Below are positions 9,578-18,666 of a DNA stretch of 27,324 nucleotides, in pieces. This DNA comes from Chara braunii (Eukaryota > Streptophyta > Charophyceae > Charales > Characeae), in NCBI GenBank assembly GCA_003427395.1, contig BFEA01000011.1, positions 5,793,852 through 5,821,175 on the forward strand, read 5' to 3'. A model generated the notes under the pieces. That model was given only the letters and a program-made list of their open reading frames with translations. It had not been told where the DNA came from and made no database searches. Made by a program: the position numbers and the translations under genes. The number at the start of each line of letters is the position of its first letter. The stretch's first letter is position 1.

Positions 9578-10950
9578 CGGTTCCCAAGCCTACAGGCAGA
9601 GGTCGACCTCCGAAACCGCAGATGCATATCCAGTGTGGTTCAGACACCAAATCGATGTGTGAAGGAAGATCGGACAGTTCACAAGAAAAGAGTTGATGAA
9701 GACTGCCCCAGGTTATTTCCGGATATGAAAGAAGACTGAAGGGAAAGCAGCCTGCTGATTAGGGGCTTCTCAGAGAACTATCGAAGTGAAGGAGGAGGGA
9801 GTGCAAGGATTTAAGGCCTCTGCATACCTGTATGTGGCCCCTACAGCAAGCATGTGCCCGCCCTCAGTGAAGGCGGGCCCCTGAATCTCAGTAAGTCCTG
9901 AATTCTTCAATTTCGCAAAGCCCTGGGTGGGCATCAGAGTTGCCATGCGCCAGTTGGTTACATCTGCCCTGCTCGTGAGAATCAGAAACATTTGTGAGCC
10001 TTCTAGGCTCTTCTAGCTACACAGGGGAATCAAGGAACACCTCAAGTTTGTGAGTGGGTGGTTGGGCACGTCTAACCAATTCAATCCCAGGTAGCTGTCT
10101 GAATCTGGCCTGGGCGCAGACACTTTGGCCCAACGTGAAGCTACTGGGCACATGGGCCACCCGGTGCAGGCAGCCTACGGGCCTGTCTGCTTTCCATATA
10201 GGAAAGAGCCTGGCAGCGAGGGAGTTATTTCATGCGCTGGATGCACTTGCGGCAGCACTGCCACTTTGGGCGCTGGTAAGCCGCTGGCTGGCAGTGTGCG
10301 TGCACACGCGGGTGCAGGTTGAAGACAGGGCACTGCTGAGCAGCGCCATAGCCCAGGCTACCAGGGCAGACAAAGCTGGCGGGGATTGGGGGTGGTCTTT
10401 GCGTGGTGAAGGGCCGTGGATGGAGATGACGAGGGTGAGCATAGAGAGGGCGAGTGTGGGAGTGATGTGAGAGCACGCACCTGGTCCTGGCGGAGGTCTG
10501 CAGGGTCAGCATCTGCATGTAATTTGGTCGCTGCTGCTGACGTGAACTTGTTGCTTGGTCATGTCTGTAGGCTAGAGTAGTGACTGTAGGAACGTAGTCT
10601 GGGCGCTGAGCGCCAGTAGGAGGAAGAGCTGCGAGTACATGGTTGGTGGTGGCTAGGGAATGCTTTCATTGACAATTGAGTTCACTGCTTTGTTTCTCCT
10701 TCGGTGTGACATCAGTGCATTTCTGCTTTCTGGACATTTTCCGACTATCTGGCTTTCAATGTGATTTTGCAATCTGGAATTCTGTCATTTCGTGCTCATT
10801 TTCCTTGCAGAAGAGAATTCGAAGCCTGAAAATGAATATATGGCTAATATAAAATTCACAATATAGATAAGATATACATCCGTTATATGGATTCTCTTAG
10901 AAAGAATGGTTTTCAAATTCAATAGAATCAAAATGAGAGAGAAGAGTCGG
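9578..10950. other. Unassigned region
   Basis: A plus-strand frame through about 9591-9739 (VVQTPNRCVKEDR, ending TGA) and overlapping GC-rich ORFs at 10054-10518 are open but unrecognised. The latter are open on both strands, so openness is not evidence of coding. Confidence 0.3.
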
Positions 10951-11125
10951 CAAAATCTAACACATCACAATATAGTAATATACACAAATATTATATCGTC
11001 ACAAATAGAACTGCCCGGTAAACCGTAGGCAGAGAGAGAGAAGAGGACAACAAACGAGGGGTTGTGACAAACTATATATTATATTTCAAATAATATTTGT
11101 GTATATTGTGATGTATTAGGTTTTG
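10951..11125. repeat. AT-rich inverted repeat (possible MITE or foldback)
   Basis: Left arm 10951-11004 (AAAATCTAACACATCACAATATA, then ACACAAATATTAT, then TCACAA) is matched in reverse complement by 11062-11125, with small gaps. A 57-bp spacer separates the arms. A second perfect 10-bp hairpin, AGTTTATAGA/TCTATAAACT, lies at 11191-11222. No target duplication was found. Confidence 0.65.
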
Positions 11126-11222
11126 TTGGTTCTATACTACAGTGAAAAAGTAGATAAACACAGAAACAATACTATAGAGTAGCTAAGAATAGTTTATAGA
11201 TAAGAATAATTTTCTATAAACT

Positions 11223-12021
11223 TTAAAAATTAAAACTACAGATTTATTTCACTCATTGTTCTGACACTGATGGGCAAGCTCATGAGACCCAACGTCAGCA
11301 AGCAAATTCAGGAAGATATGAGAACTCCTTCCACGGTGGGGGTTAGTTCCTGGGTCTAGTAAATTTTGGCTGCCTCTATAGCTGGTAGATGTCGGTTGGC
11401 CGTTCCTACGGTACTTAGACATGGGTTGCTGTGCTTAGACATCTAGGTAGGTAGCATGCGGTATAATTTGAGACAAGAGTCCGGCTTGGTTATAAAAAAT
11501 AAAAAAAGATACAGGAAATCCTGTAGGCAGGGAGCCCTAATAAAATGCATGATAAGGCACTTGGGCCAGACACATGCACATAGACTCAGGAAGGCCTGTT
11601 GTCATGTTCGTTATGCACAACTCCACAAAAAGAAGCAAGACTGTGCCAGACTGTTCTAAACACCTTTCACTGACTCCTCAGGAGGTTGAACCCCGATAGT
11701 CTGCCCAAGATGCATTTGACTGATGGAGAATGACACCACATCCCCCAGAGTTAGCTACACCCCTGAGAAAAGTGGTAGACTTTACTCACACCAACCCTGC
11801 AATCCTAGTAGGCTGTCAGTCCAAACCCCTGACAAGAGTGGAGTAAGGTATGTGTGTGTGTGTGAGATTCAGTTCCACCTCCCTCTTGCCAGGGGACGGA
11901 ATGCATACAAGAGAGGTAGACGAGCACCATTTGACAAAATAATGACAAGCGCCACAAGACAGATTTGAAAGGCAGGCAAGAGAAAGTATGGCAATGCATT
12001 ATTCTTTCCTAATGATCCCAC
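11223..12021. other. Unassigned region
   Basis: Moderate-GC sequence with a short (GT)n at about 11851-11864. The ORFs present (11456-11659 and 11723-11968, plus) show no domain. Confidence 0.35.
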
Positions 12022-12156
12022 CTGGAGACGCTCCCGGTCTTCTGGGACTTGGTTACTAAGTAGTCCAGCATAGAAAATGGCCCTGAAGTCGACGGCTTGC
12101 ACAACAGGGTCATTCATCAATGACCCTGTCATGAACATGCTGCTGCTTGTCCGATT
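12022..12156 (-). CDS. Possible internal exon, 45 codons
   Basis: On the minus strand a polypyrimidine-like acceptor (GATTCTGCAG) at 12162-12157 is followed by an open segment that ends in CAG before GTGGGA (12021-12016), a reasonable splice donor. The interval is 135 bp, exactly 45 codons, phase 0 at both ends. The translation includes SLMNDPVVQAVDFRAIFYAG, which looks like globular protein. I do not recognise the family and found no partner exons, so this is a weak candidate. Confidence 0.28.
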
Positions 12157-12518
12157 CTGCAGAATCCACAGCAAAAACGGGAGGCAGACGGTAAATGAAC
12201 CACCAGTCTCAGCATCCTTTGCTTGTATGATACATTCGGTTGTGAACCATGCAAGAGAACAAAAGCTAATGCCATCTGATTCAAAGTGCAGCTTTCTCTC
12301 GCCTCACTATCCACAATGGCCCTGTACTATTCCTGTTCCTGTGGCCTTGGAGAAATCCGTCTACTCCAGAGGCCTTGTTTCGCAGAGCCTGCACTACATT
12401 TCACATACACCTAGATAGCCTTGACCATAAGCCATTTCATTTTTCACAGGAGGGGCTAGCACAGCTCGGCCTGTGTGAAAGGGAGTTGGATGTGGTGCAA
12501 TCAAGGGCAGGGGGCTGG
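12157..12518. other. Unassigned region before the gap
   Basis: Overlapping short ORFs on both strands with no recognisable domain; the assembly gap cuts off the right end. Confidence 0.3.
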
Positions 12519-12717
12519 NNNNNNNNNNNNNNNNNNNNNNNNNNNNNNNNNNNNNNNNNNNNNNNNNNNNNNNNNNNNNNNNNNNNNNNNNNNNNNNNNN
12601 NNNNNNNNNNNNNNNNNNNNNNNNNNNNNNNNNNNNNNNNNNNNNNNNNNNNNNNNNNNNNNNNNNNNNNNNNNNNNNNNNNNNNNNNNNNNNNNNNNNN
12701 NNNNNNNNNNNNNNNNN
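12519..12717. other. Assembly gap (Ns)
   Basis: A run of 199 N. It is followed at once by a GA-rich repeat (12718-12742), so the gap probably contains or borders a GA microsatellite. Confidence 0.99.
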
Positions 12718-12742
12718 GAAAGAGAAAGAGAGAGAGGGAGGG

Positions 12743-13233
12743 GTTGACGATTGGAGACATGCTATATATTTTGCCTCGGGCAGTGGAATGGAAGGTCAGC
12801 CCCAAGGGGTTGGAGGAAAGAAGGCAATGGCAGTAAATCCCCTTAGTTGAGGGCAACCAATGCTGCCCTGGGACGTCTCCAAAGCTGAAACCCTATACAG
12901 GATGCTGGGTCCGCTTTCCAGCAGGTGCTGCTCCGCAGAAGTAGGATGGAGCCATCGCACACGGGTCCCATTATAGGAAGGTAGTCGAATCACCTCCTAA
13001 AGTGGGGCACCCTACCACATGTTAAAAAAAAAAAAAAACAGTTACGAAACAAACCTCTAATCAGTGAAGAGTAGGCTCCGTCGAAATAGATAGATAGTAC
13101 AGAGTACCGTACCCAATAGAATTGAACAGGTATTATTGATTTCAAGAGAGATTGAATTTTGGAGCCAATGGCTCGTAAGCGGTGGGCAAAAAAAAAAAAA
13201 AAAAAAGCGCCACCATCAGCCCTTGTCAAAACA
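12743..13233. other. Unassigned region with A runs
   Basis: Homopolymer A runs at about 13024-13038 and 13189-13206. No gene is supported. Confidence 0.35.
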
Positions 13234-13741
13234 TTAAAAAAGGGAAAATTCCATCTGTACCCCACTTAAAGGTGGGAATACCGGCTATACCCAGTCCCGG
13301 CACCAACTTGCATCTATACCCACCGGCTGTTCAACTTTGCATAGTACCCACCCTTTCCCCTGTTCGAAATTGTAGGTGTACCCTATCCCACAGGCCATGG
13401 ATTCGGAGCACCAAATTATGCTCATGCCCAACAAGTAGACCGTTGTGGCCCAACAGCTGCTGGGTATGAGCATAATTTCAGCCATCCAGTTGCAGGGTAT
13501 CTGAACAGTTTGGCCGCGCCTCCTCAGGTCCCGGGTATGCCCATAATTTTGCCTGGGTATGTCCATAAGTTGTGCATTCCGGTAGTTGGTTACAAGTGCA
13601 ATTTTGAGGTACCAACCTGGGTCCACCTCGGTCCTGGGCACGCAAACAATTTCCACCAGCCATTTTGTGGGTATAGACCCAAGTTGGCGCTGGGACTGGG
13701 TATAGCCAAGTGGGGTACAGATGCAATTTTCCCTTAAAAAA
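13234..13741. mobile_element. Non-autonomous DNA transposon (MITE) with long TIRs
   Basis: The element proper is 13242-13733 (492 bp). Left end GGGAAAATTCCATCTGTACC and right end, reverse complemented, GGGAAAATTGCATCTGTACC agree at 25 of 26 positions (13242-13267 against 13733-13708). A second 40-bp inverted block (13283-13322 against 13707-13668) agrees at about 36 positions; the left arm has a 15-bp extra piece between them. Both sides carry the octamer TTAAAAAA (13234-13241 and 13734-13741) as a probable 8-bp target duplication, though A-richness weakens this. An inner inverted pair (AAATTATGCTCATG / TATGAGCATAATTT) lies near 13415-13480. It contains no transposase. An 8-bp duplication would fit a hAT-type transposase. 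Confidence 0.8.
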
Positions 13742-14075
13742 AAAGGAAAATCACCACTAGCCCTCGCTAGAAAACAAAAAGTAACGGGCCTAGCTCACTT
13801 GGTACACCCATCAACTGTTGAATGCATACCTGAGTTTGAATTCGGATGGAACTAGATGAATGGGATTTGTGAATTTCCTGCGGATGGTCAGTGTGATGAT
13901 GGTTTTTTATTTTTTATTTTATTTTTTCATGGAGAACACACCACCTGCCTGCGGCACACCTCTTCATAGCCCTCTTCTCCCGCAGGGTATTACCAACAGG
14001 AGAGGGAGCACAATCATCCTCTCTCTCTCCCCACACACACACACACAAAAAAAAAAAAAAAAACTGCTCGAAGCA
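13742..14075. other. Unassigned A/T-rich spacer
   Basis: Contains a short (CA)n and a poly-A run (about 14031-14064). No coding signal is convincing. Confidence 0.4.
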
Positions 14076-14470
14076 CAAATCGCAAGTCCTGCTCCTCCTC
14101 GTGCCACCGCCTGCTCCGCCCACCTCCTCCTCCCCTCCCACCTCTTCTCCCTCATGAGCTTCCTCCTCATCCATCACCTCATCGTCCTTTCCATCCTCTT
14201 GCTTCTCTTCCTCATTCCGTTCACCGTCCTCCTCCCACTCCTCATCCTCCCCCACTCATTGTCGTCCCAGCGGTCATCCTGCCCCTCTTCGTCCCACTCC
14301 TGCCCCTCGTCCTCCTCCCACTCCTTTTCCTCCCAAGTCCCCCCAAGCTCCTCCTCCTCCGAGTGCCCGTCCTCCCCCTGCTCCTCCCACTCCTTGTCCC
14401 ACTCTTGCTCTTCCCACTAATCCTTCTCCCACTTCTCTCCCTCCTGTCCGTTATCGTCCTCCACCGCTCC
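14076..14470. repeat. Polypyrimidine CTC/CTCC tract
   Basis: Nearly 400 bp of irregular CTCCTCC-type repeat. The long ORFs over it (Ser/Pro-rich on plus, Glu-rich on minus) are low-complexity artefacts. A similar tract lies at about 25066-25200. Confidence 0.9.
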
Positions 14471-14474
14471 TCGT

Positions 14475-14499
14475 ATACAGAAGATTAGCATGGCCCCTG
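14475..14499 (+). pseudogene. U6: U6 snRNA fragment
   Basis: ATACAGAAGATTAGCATGGC and the following CCCTG reproduce the universally conserved centre of U6 spliceosomal RNA (the ACAGAGA box and the AGC-containing catalytic segment), lacking only two bases (GA) in the ACAGAGA box. The 5' stem-loop before it and the 3' internal stem-loop after it are absent, so this is a truncated, non-functional copy, perhaps carried in by retroposition or as part of a chimeric repeat. The pentamer ATACA occurs again at 14527-14531, a possible short target duplication. Confidence 0.75.
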
Positions 14500-14719
14500 G
14501 AAAAGAAGTCTGAATGTCTCCGGTGCATACAATCGTCCAGATATCTGTCATATGTTGAGTAGCCCCAGCCCCTTGTCCTACTCCCACTCCTTTTCCTCCC
14601 AACGTCCACCTCTCCTCTCTTTTACACTGTGAGAAAGAAAGCAGATTTCATTCTCTTTCCGTGTTTTTCTCTGTTCTCCTCTCTTGTACTCCGCTTTCTG
14701 TTTGTCAACTTTGTCCATC

Positions 14720-14747
14720 TTTTTTTTTTTTTTTTTTTTTNAAAAAA
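14720..14747. repeat. Poly-T run, single N, A run
   Basis: About 21 T, one N at 14741, then six A. A homopolymer assembly junction is likely; order and length here are unreliable. Confidence 0.9.
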
Positions 14748-15100
14748 CATCCACAGGATGCCTATCATTGCGGGTGATAAGAGCATCCTCCAATGATAGG
14801 ACTCCCTCTTAGAGATGTCTCCAATCTATTGGTGGGGAGCTGCACCAGCTGGAAACCGGGTCCAGCATCCCAATTACAGAAATCGAGCACGTTGTAAGTT
14901 GCACACGATGGACAGCATTGATTAACCCTGAACGGGGGGGATTAACTGCCCATCAGTGGCAACAGCCCTTCACCTCCCTAACCCTAGTGAGGGAGAGTCT
15001 CCAGACCCCTTCAATCTAGAGACACACCCTACCCCCTTCCAATCCCGTCCACTCATGAGGTCACAGTTGTTATCTGTGCGCTATCCCAGCCATAACCGGC
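14748..15100. other. Unassigned region
   Basis: No gene, RNA or element signature is visible before the 113-bp duplication. Confidence 0.35.
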
Positions 15101-15325
15101 CGACTCCTACCCAACGAAAGTATTACACTTCCAACTATTAACCTATCCATATGGTTATGGTTGCTTGAGTGCTAGAAAAAGAGACCACGTAGCATCACAA
15201 TATGCTAACCGCCCAACTCCTACCCGAGGAGATCATTACAATTCCATCCATTAGCCCCACCCTATGATTATCACTGCTTGAGTTCCCGTAAAAGAAACCA
15301 TCTCGCATCACAATATGCTAATTCG
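15101..15325. repeat. 113-bp diverged tandem duplication
   Basis: CGACTCCTACCC at 15101 and CAACTCCTACCC at 15214 begin two units. Both continue with ATTACA-TTCCA-CTATTA/CCATTA, a GCTTGAGT block, then AGAAACCA/AGAGACCA and GCATCACAATATGCTAA. Divergence is substantial. Confidence 0.75.
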
Positions 15326-15965
15326 CTGTTGTTGTTCGATCATATCCATAAAATGCCCCATGGGCAAGCCAGATCAACCACACGGTGCAGGCCCCCCATG
15401 TAATCACTACAGCTTTTATCGTGGGGTTATCGTGCCAGGTGGAAAATGTCACACATTTCACGCCGTCCCTAACTGGCAATCGACCCCCGTTGTTACAAAT
15501 GGCACTGTCCTGCCCACTACAGGGGCGACACATCACAGTCTCCAAAATCTCCATTACAACACGGTCCCTTGTGGTCAGACAGTAATGTATCGTTATTGTT
15601 ATTCTCTGATTAATATCCAAGGGCAGCAGCAAAATACCCAGCTATCGTCAAAGCTGACATGGCAGCGGTCTGTACTTACTCCCCTAGCTGTCTTCCTTCT
15701 GTCTGCCCTGGTCTTTTACTCCCTCATCTCTTCCACCAGGGGACCTTCCATAACCTCTGTGGCTGTCTTCCTCCTGTCTCCCCTGGTCCATTACTTCCCC
15801 ATCGCTTCCTCCAAAGGATCTTCCACACCCATCGCCCCATCCCCGCCGGCCCAAGGAACTCCCCTTTCCCTACACCAGAGGGGGACACCGAGCGTCTCCG
15901 CACCCCTCCCCTCGTTCCCATGGTCAACTCAACCCAAACAAGGAGACCACCACCAAGCCATCTAG
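15315..15965 (+). CDS. Hypothetical ORF, 216 codons, doubtful
   Basis: The longest uninterrupted ATG-initiated frame in the window. It shows no known domain. Its two hydrophobic segments (LTPLAVFLLSALVFY and SVAVFLLSPLVHYF) come from the 75-bp duplication at 15687-15836, and the C-terminal third is Pro/Ser-rich low complexity. The opposite strand is also open for 193 codons (16305-15724). I consider chance openness at least as likely as a gene. Confidence 0.2.
   Translation: MLIRCCCSIISIKCPMGKPDQPHGAGPPCNHYSFYRGVIVPGGKCHTFHAVPNWQSTPVVTNGTVLPTTGATHHSLQNLHYNTVPCGQTVMYRYCYSLINIQGQQQNTQLSSKLTWQRSVLTPLAVFLLSALVFYSLISSTRGPSITSVAVFLLSPLVHYFPIASSKGSSTPIAPSPPAQGTPLSLHQRGTPSVSAPLPSFPWSTQPKQGDHHQAI
15687..15836. 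repeat. 75-bp tandem duplication
   Basis: GCTGTCTTCCTTCTGTCTGC at 15687 and GCTGTCTTCCTCCTGTCTCC at 15762 start two 75-bp units, ending near 15836. The period is a multiple of three and keeps frames open on both strands. Confidence 0.85.
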
Positions 15966-15999
15966 CAGATGTGCCCGGTCGATAGTGCAGGCAACTCAC

Positions 16000-16976
16000 C
16001 TCTAATTGAAGGCACCTCATACAACTGACGCTCACTGCCATAGAGAGCCGGACGCCGTTCTTTTCAGCACTGCACACCCGTTGATGTTGTTGTGGTCGAA
16101 TGTCGTCCATCAAAGCGTGGGGGACTGTTTGTTGCCCCAGTTGTGTTTGAATTTCCATGCACGACTCATCGTGGGCCAGGTCATCCATTTCCCCCTCACC
16201 ATTCATCACCGGAGCTCCTACGACCATCACCATAGGGGGTAATACATAACCCTCTGTTTTTGTAGTTGCCGCTAGACATCCAGATGTTTTCCATCGTCCG
16301 TACATAAGTCACGCTGCACCTCGTTTTTGTCACACTCCACCTCCTCATACTCACACTGTGCTTCCTCCCCTCCCTGTTTTCATAGCCCATCAAGATAGCG
16401 GGGTTATAGATAACCCTCTGTTTTTGTAGTTGCCGCTGCGCATCCAGATGTTGTTTTCCATCGTCCATACATAAGCATCGTCCATACATAAGTCACGCTG
16501 CACCTCGTTTCCGTGACACTCCACCTCCTCATACTCACACTGTGCTTCCTCCCCTCCCTGTTTACATAGTTGATCGACTCCATCCAGAGCAGGTGACGGT
16601 TGCTCGCCAGGCCGACAACCCACTTGTCACCCTGCCAGAAGGTCGACCAAAAGTCGTTTAACCTTCCAGAGCAATCTAGTGCACTCGCGCAGCCCAGCCT
16701 TCACCCGTACTCTATCAGTGTCGCCCAAGCGTTGGAGGGAGAGATTTGCATAGAGCTCCTCCTCCCATCCGATGAACGTTTCCTCTCCCTCAAACAAAAA
16801 TTTTGCCGGCAGATTGTGGCTGTATTGGGACAACACCATATAAAGTCTTCCACCTGCCGTTTGTACATGCTCACAATCTCCAGCGCTTCAAGCAACGCCA
16901 TATACCCTGAAGGATGGTGCATGGCAGAAGGGATGCCCTGCAGCCCCTCATCCCGCATGATTGTCGTCTCCACCAC
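16000..16976 (-). pseudogene. Broken minus-strand coding-like block, unknown family
   Basis: Three minus-strand segments read like protein in succession. 16976 to about 16810 contains ALLEALEIVSMYKRQVEDF. A frame change near the AAAATTTTT run (about 16797-16805) leads to 16839-16627, with EETFIGWEEELYANLSLQRL, a TGA at 16629-16627, and the same frame on to 16390. After the duplicated block, 16305 to 16000 follows (EMDDLAHDESCMEIQTQLGQ), ending in GAG before GTGAGT (15999-15994), a consensus splice donor. Upstream, 17279-16989 shares the first segment's frame, separated by a TGA. I recognise no domain. Frameshifts and stops argue for a pseudogene. Confidence 0.4.
16246..16569. repeat. Tandem duplication, units about 145 and 160 bp
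   Basis: ATAACCCTCTGTTTTTGTAG occurs at 16246 and 16410, each followed by GTTGCCGCT, CATCCAGATGTT, TTTCCATCGTCC, then CACGCTGCACCTCGTTT and a CTCATACTCACACTGTGC block ending CCCTCCCTGTTT. The second unit carries an extra internal copy of CATCGTCCATACATAAG. Confidence 0.9.
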
Positions 16977-17051
16977 CGTGGTTGCTGATCAGTTGTGGTG
17001 GAAGCTGTTGTTGTCATATGTATCGATCCGATTATTGAATCTGTTGTTGTT

Positions 17052-17339
17052 ATGGCTGCCCAAAAAAAACGCACCTATGCTTCTATCCCGTCTTTCAGCG
17101 CTCGCACCGACGTGCCATCTCCGGAGTTGCCACGTGGGAAGCCCACGTACGTCCGGGCAAAGCACTGGACGGGCAGCAGGGCAACCAAGCGCAGCGATGG
17201 TGGAGACCACCACTGCTCCAGTCCGCGGAGTGCGGCCAGTGTCGCACTTTTTTCTAGTCAAGCCTCTTCTAGCGACCAAAAAGCCAACAGGCTGTCACAC
17301 AAGATTTGGATGATGTTTGCAATAAATAAAATTAATTAA
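17052..17339 (+). CDS. Hypothetical small ORF, 95 codons, doubtful
   Basis: ATG at 17052 opens a basic, Ser/Pro-rich frame (MAAQKKRTYASIPSFSARTD) that stops at 17337-17339 inside an AATAAATAAAATTAATTAA tail, which could supply a polyadenylation signal. The same bases are open on the minus strand (17279-16989), so only one reading can be right, if either. No domain is recognised. Confidence 0.22.
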   Translation: MAAQKKRTYASIPSFSARTDVPSPELPRGKPTYVRAKHWTGSRATKRSDGGDHHCSSPRSAASVALFSSQASSSDQKANRLSHKIWMMFAINKIN

Positions 17340-17428
17340 TTAAAACAAATCCCTTCCTGTTGCGTGCGTCCGACTTCGAGCGAGACCCTTCAATTGCGGT
17401 CTTCGCCGGTCCCCGGTCTTAGGAATCT

Positions 17429-17434
17429 TTTATT
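17429..17434 (-). promoter_or_regulatory. Candidate poly(A) signal AATAAA
   Basis: AATAAA on the minus strand, about 270 bp past the stop codon at 17701 of the gene candidate upstream. The interval 17700-17440 is T-rich on the minus strand, as expected for a 3' untranslated region. The hexamer alone is weak evidence. Confidence 0.35.
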
Positions 17435-17700
17435 TTGATTCGGAACAGCAAAGAATCATGCAAATAATAATCATAAAATTATGGTATATCATGCAGGCAT
17501 CAATTTTGCCAATTTTCTACTTCTGAGAACTGTGACAGGATCATCAAAGAACATGATCATCAAACAAAAGCAGAATAGACGATACAAGACTGACTGACTT
17601 GAGCAACGACAAGGATAAATCAGGGAAGAATGAGAACTCATAATAATCTCAGAGAGTATACATGAAGAGAGCATGGCCAGCACTAGTCAAGAGTCCTCAC

Positions 17701-18180
17701 TCATCCCTCTGAGTTACACACTCGACCACTCATTTTGTTGTGCGCTTCTTGTGTTTCGAGCCAAGTCTCCGTACTCTCTGAGGTTGTGGTCTCTGGATGT
17801 AGAGCCACCTGAACCCTACGAGCTCCGAACATTTCCAGCCAAGCCCCATGATAATGAAAGACCATAGCACAAAATTCTTCCCATAGAGTAGGAATATATG
17901 GTTGAGAGAAGATCCCTCGTCTGAGATGTCGAAACTCTGAAGGCTCAATCACTGCCTCATAATCAATCACTACAGGAAAGACGTACCTCTTTGCCAAATC
18001 CACCAGATCACCCCAATAAAAACCATCAGTGAGAGTTAAGGGAACTGAAGGCTTGGGGTAGTCCGTGTAGAGCTTCGGTCCGAAACTGCAAATCAGCTTC
18101 ACTCCGCTCTCGTTTAAGCTCTCTCTCTTTCCCTTCAAGATATGTGGCTGTTGAGATCCAGACTGAGTCAAAGTGCTCAT
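17701..18180 (-). pseudogene. C-terminal part of the unknown intron-containing gene (second frame)
   Basis: A 159-codon minus-strand frame whose interior (DGFYWGDLVDLAKRYVFPVV, then EFRHLRRGIFSQPYIPTLWE) looks like a well-structured globular domain rich in aromatic residues. It ends at 17701 after a Thr/Glu-rich tail. It overlaps the preceding exon frame (18458-18026) by about 150 bp in a different frame. A single-base insertion or two-base deletion between about 18150 and 18060 would join them; the only internal GT..AG is 17 bp and does not fix the frame. The ATG at 18180 is probably not the true start. I do not recognise the family. Confidence 0.5.
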
Positions 18181-18458
18181 GGGTTTCTTTACCCTTCTTC
18201 AAATAGACCCTCAAGTCATGGACGGTACCTCCTGCGAACTCAGTATGAGCTACATAGACGGATAGGTCCTCTTGTTTGAAGCCGACTGCACTTACATACC
18301 ACTGTTGGAAAGCATCTTTTGAAGCAATCCTGTTAAGGCAGGCCGGAACAACCTCCTGGACTGAGAACGACTGGACTGCACTCATGTGCAGTTGCTTTGA
18401 GTGTTGAAACTGACTCTCGTACCTTTGGATGAATGCACTGTCTAATCGATACTGATCT
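18026..18458 (-). pseudogene. Exon of the unknown intron-containing gene
   Basis: The exon starts at 18458, directly after the acceptor TTTTTATCTACGCCAG. It stays open to 18026 and encodes stretches such as EVVPACLNRIASKDAFQQWY and a Lys/Glu/Arg-rich helix-like segment (EGKERELKRERSEADL, about 18120-18070). Coding probably moves to the other frame (17701-18180) before the stop at 18026. With the upstream exon it reads continuously through a phase-2 junction. Function unknown; nuclear or cytoplasmic location cannot be inferred. Confidence 0.5.
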
Positions 18459-18666
18459 CTGGCGTAGATAAAAATGACCAAGTGTTGATTGAATATTGAT
18501 TGAATGTTGATCGAGTACCGCTGCTTGAATGTTGCTTGAAAATTATTGGCGTAACAATTCACTTAGTGTCGAAACGTTGAGATAACTGCAAACTACAATG
18601 TGGCACTTGCTGATTCTGATGTCGGTGGGGATCTCGAGAGAAAAGTCTGGCCATCTTTGTGTTTAC
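18459..18666 (-). other. Predicted 208-bp GT-AG intron
   Basis: The donor GGGTAAAC (intron starts GTAAAC at 18666) and the acceptor TTTTTATCTACGCCAG (ends 18459) delimit 208 bp. The upstream exon ends with two bases (GG), the downstream exon supplies A, and the next codons GAT CAG TAT stay in the open frame, so the phases match without adjustment. The intron contains short tandem ATTCAATCAA-type repeats. Confidence 0.6.

Noticed and set aside
10054-10518. 138-codon plus and 97-codon minus ORFs
   Set aside because: Mutually overlapping GC-rich frames with no recognisable domain or supported start.
13860-14420. 186-codon plus ORF and its Glu-rich minus counterpart
   Set aside because: Both follow from the CTCCTCC repeat composition (Ser/Pro on one strand, Glu on the other).
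18060-18160. A mini-intron that would reconcile the two frames
   Set aside because: The only GT..AG inside is 17 bp and removes the wrong number of bases.
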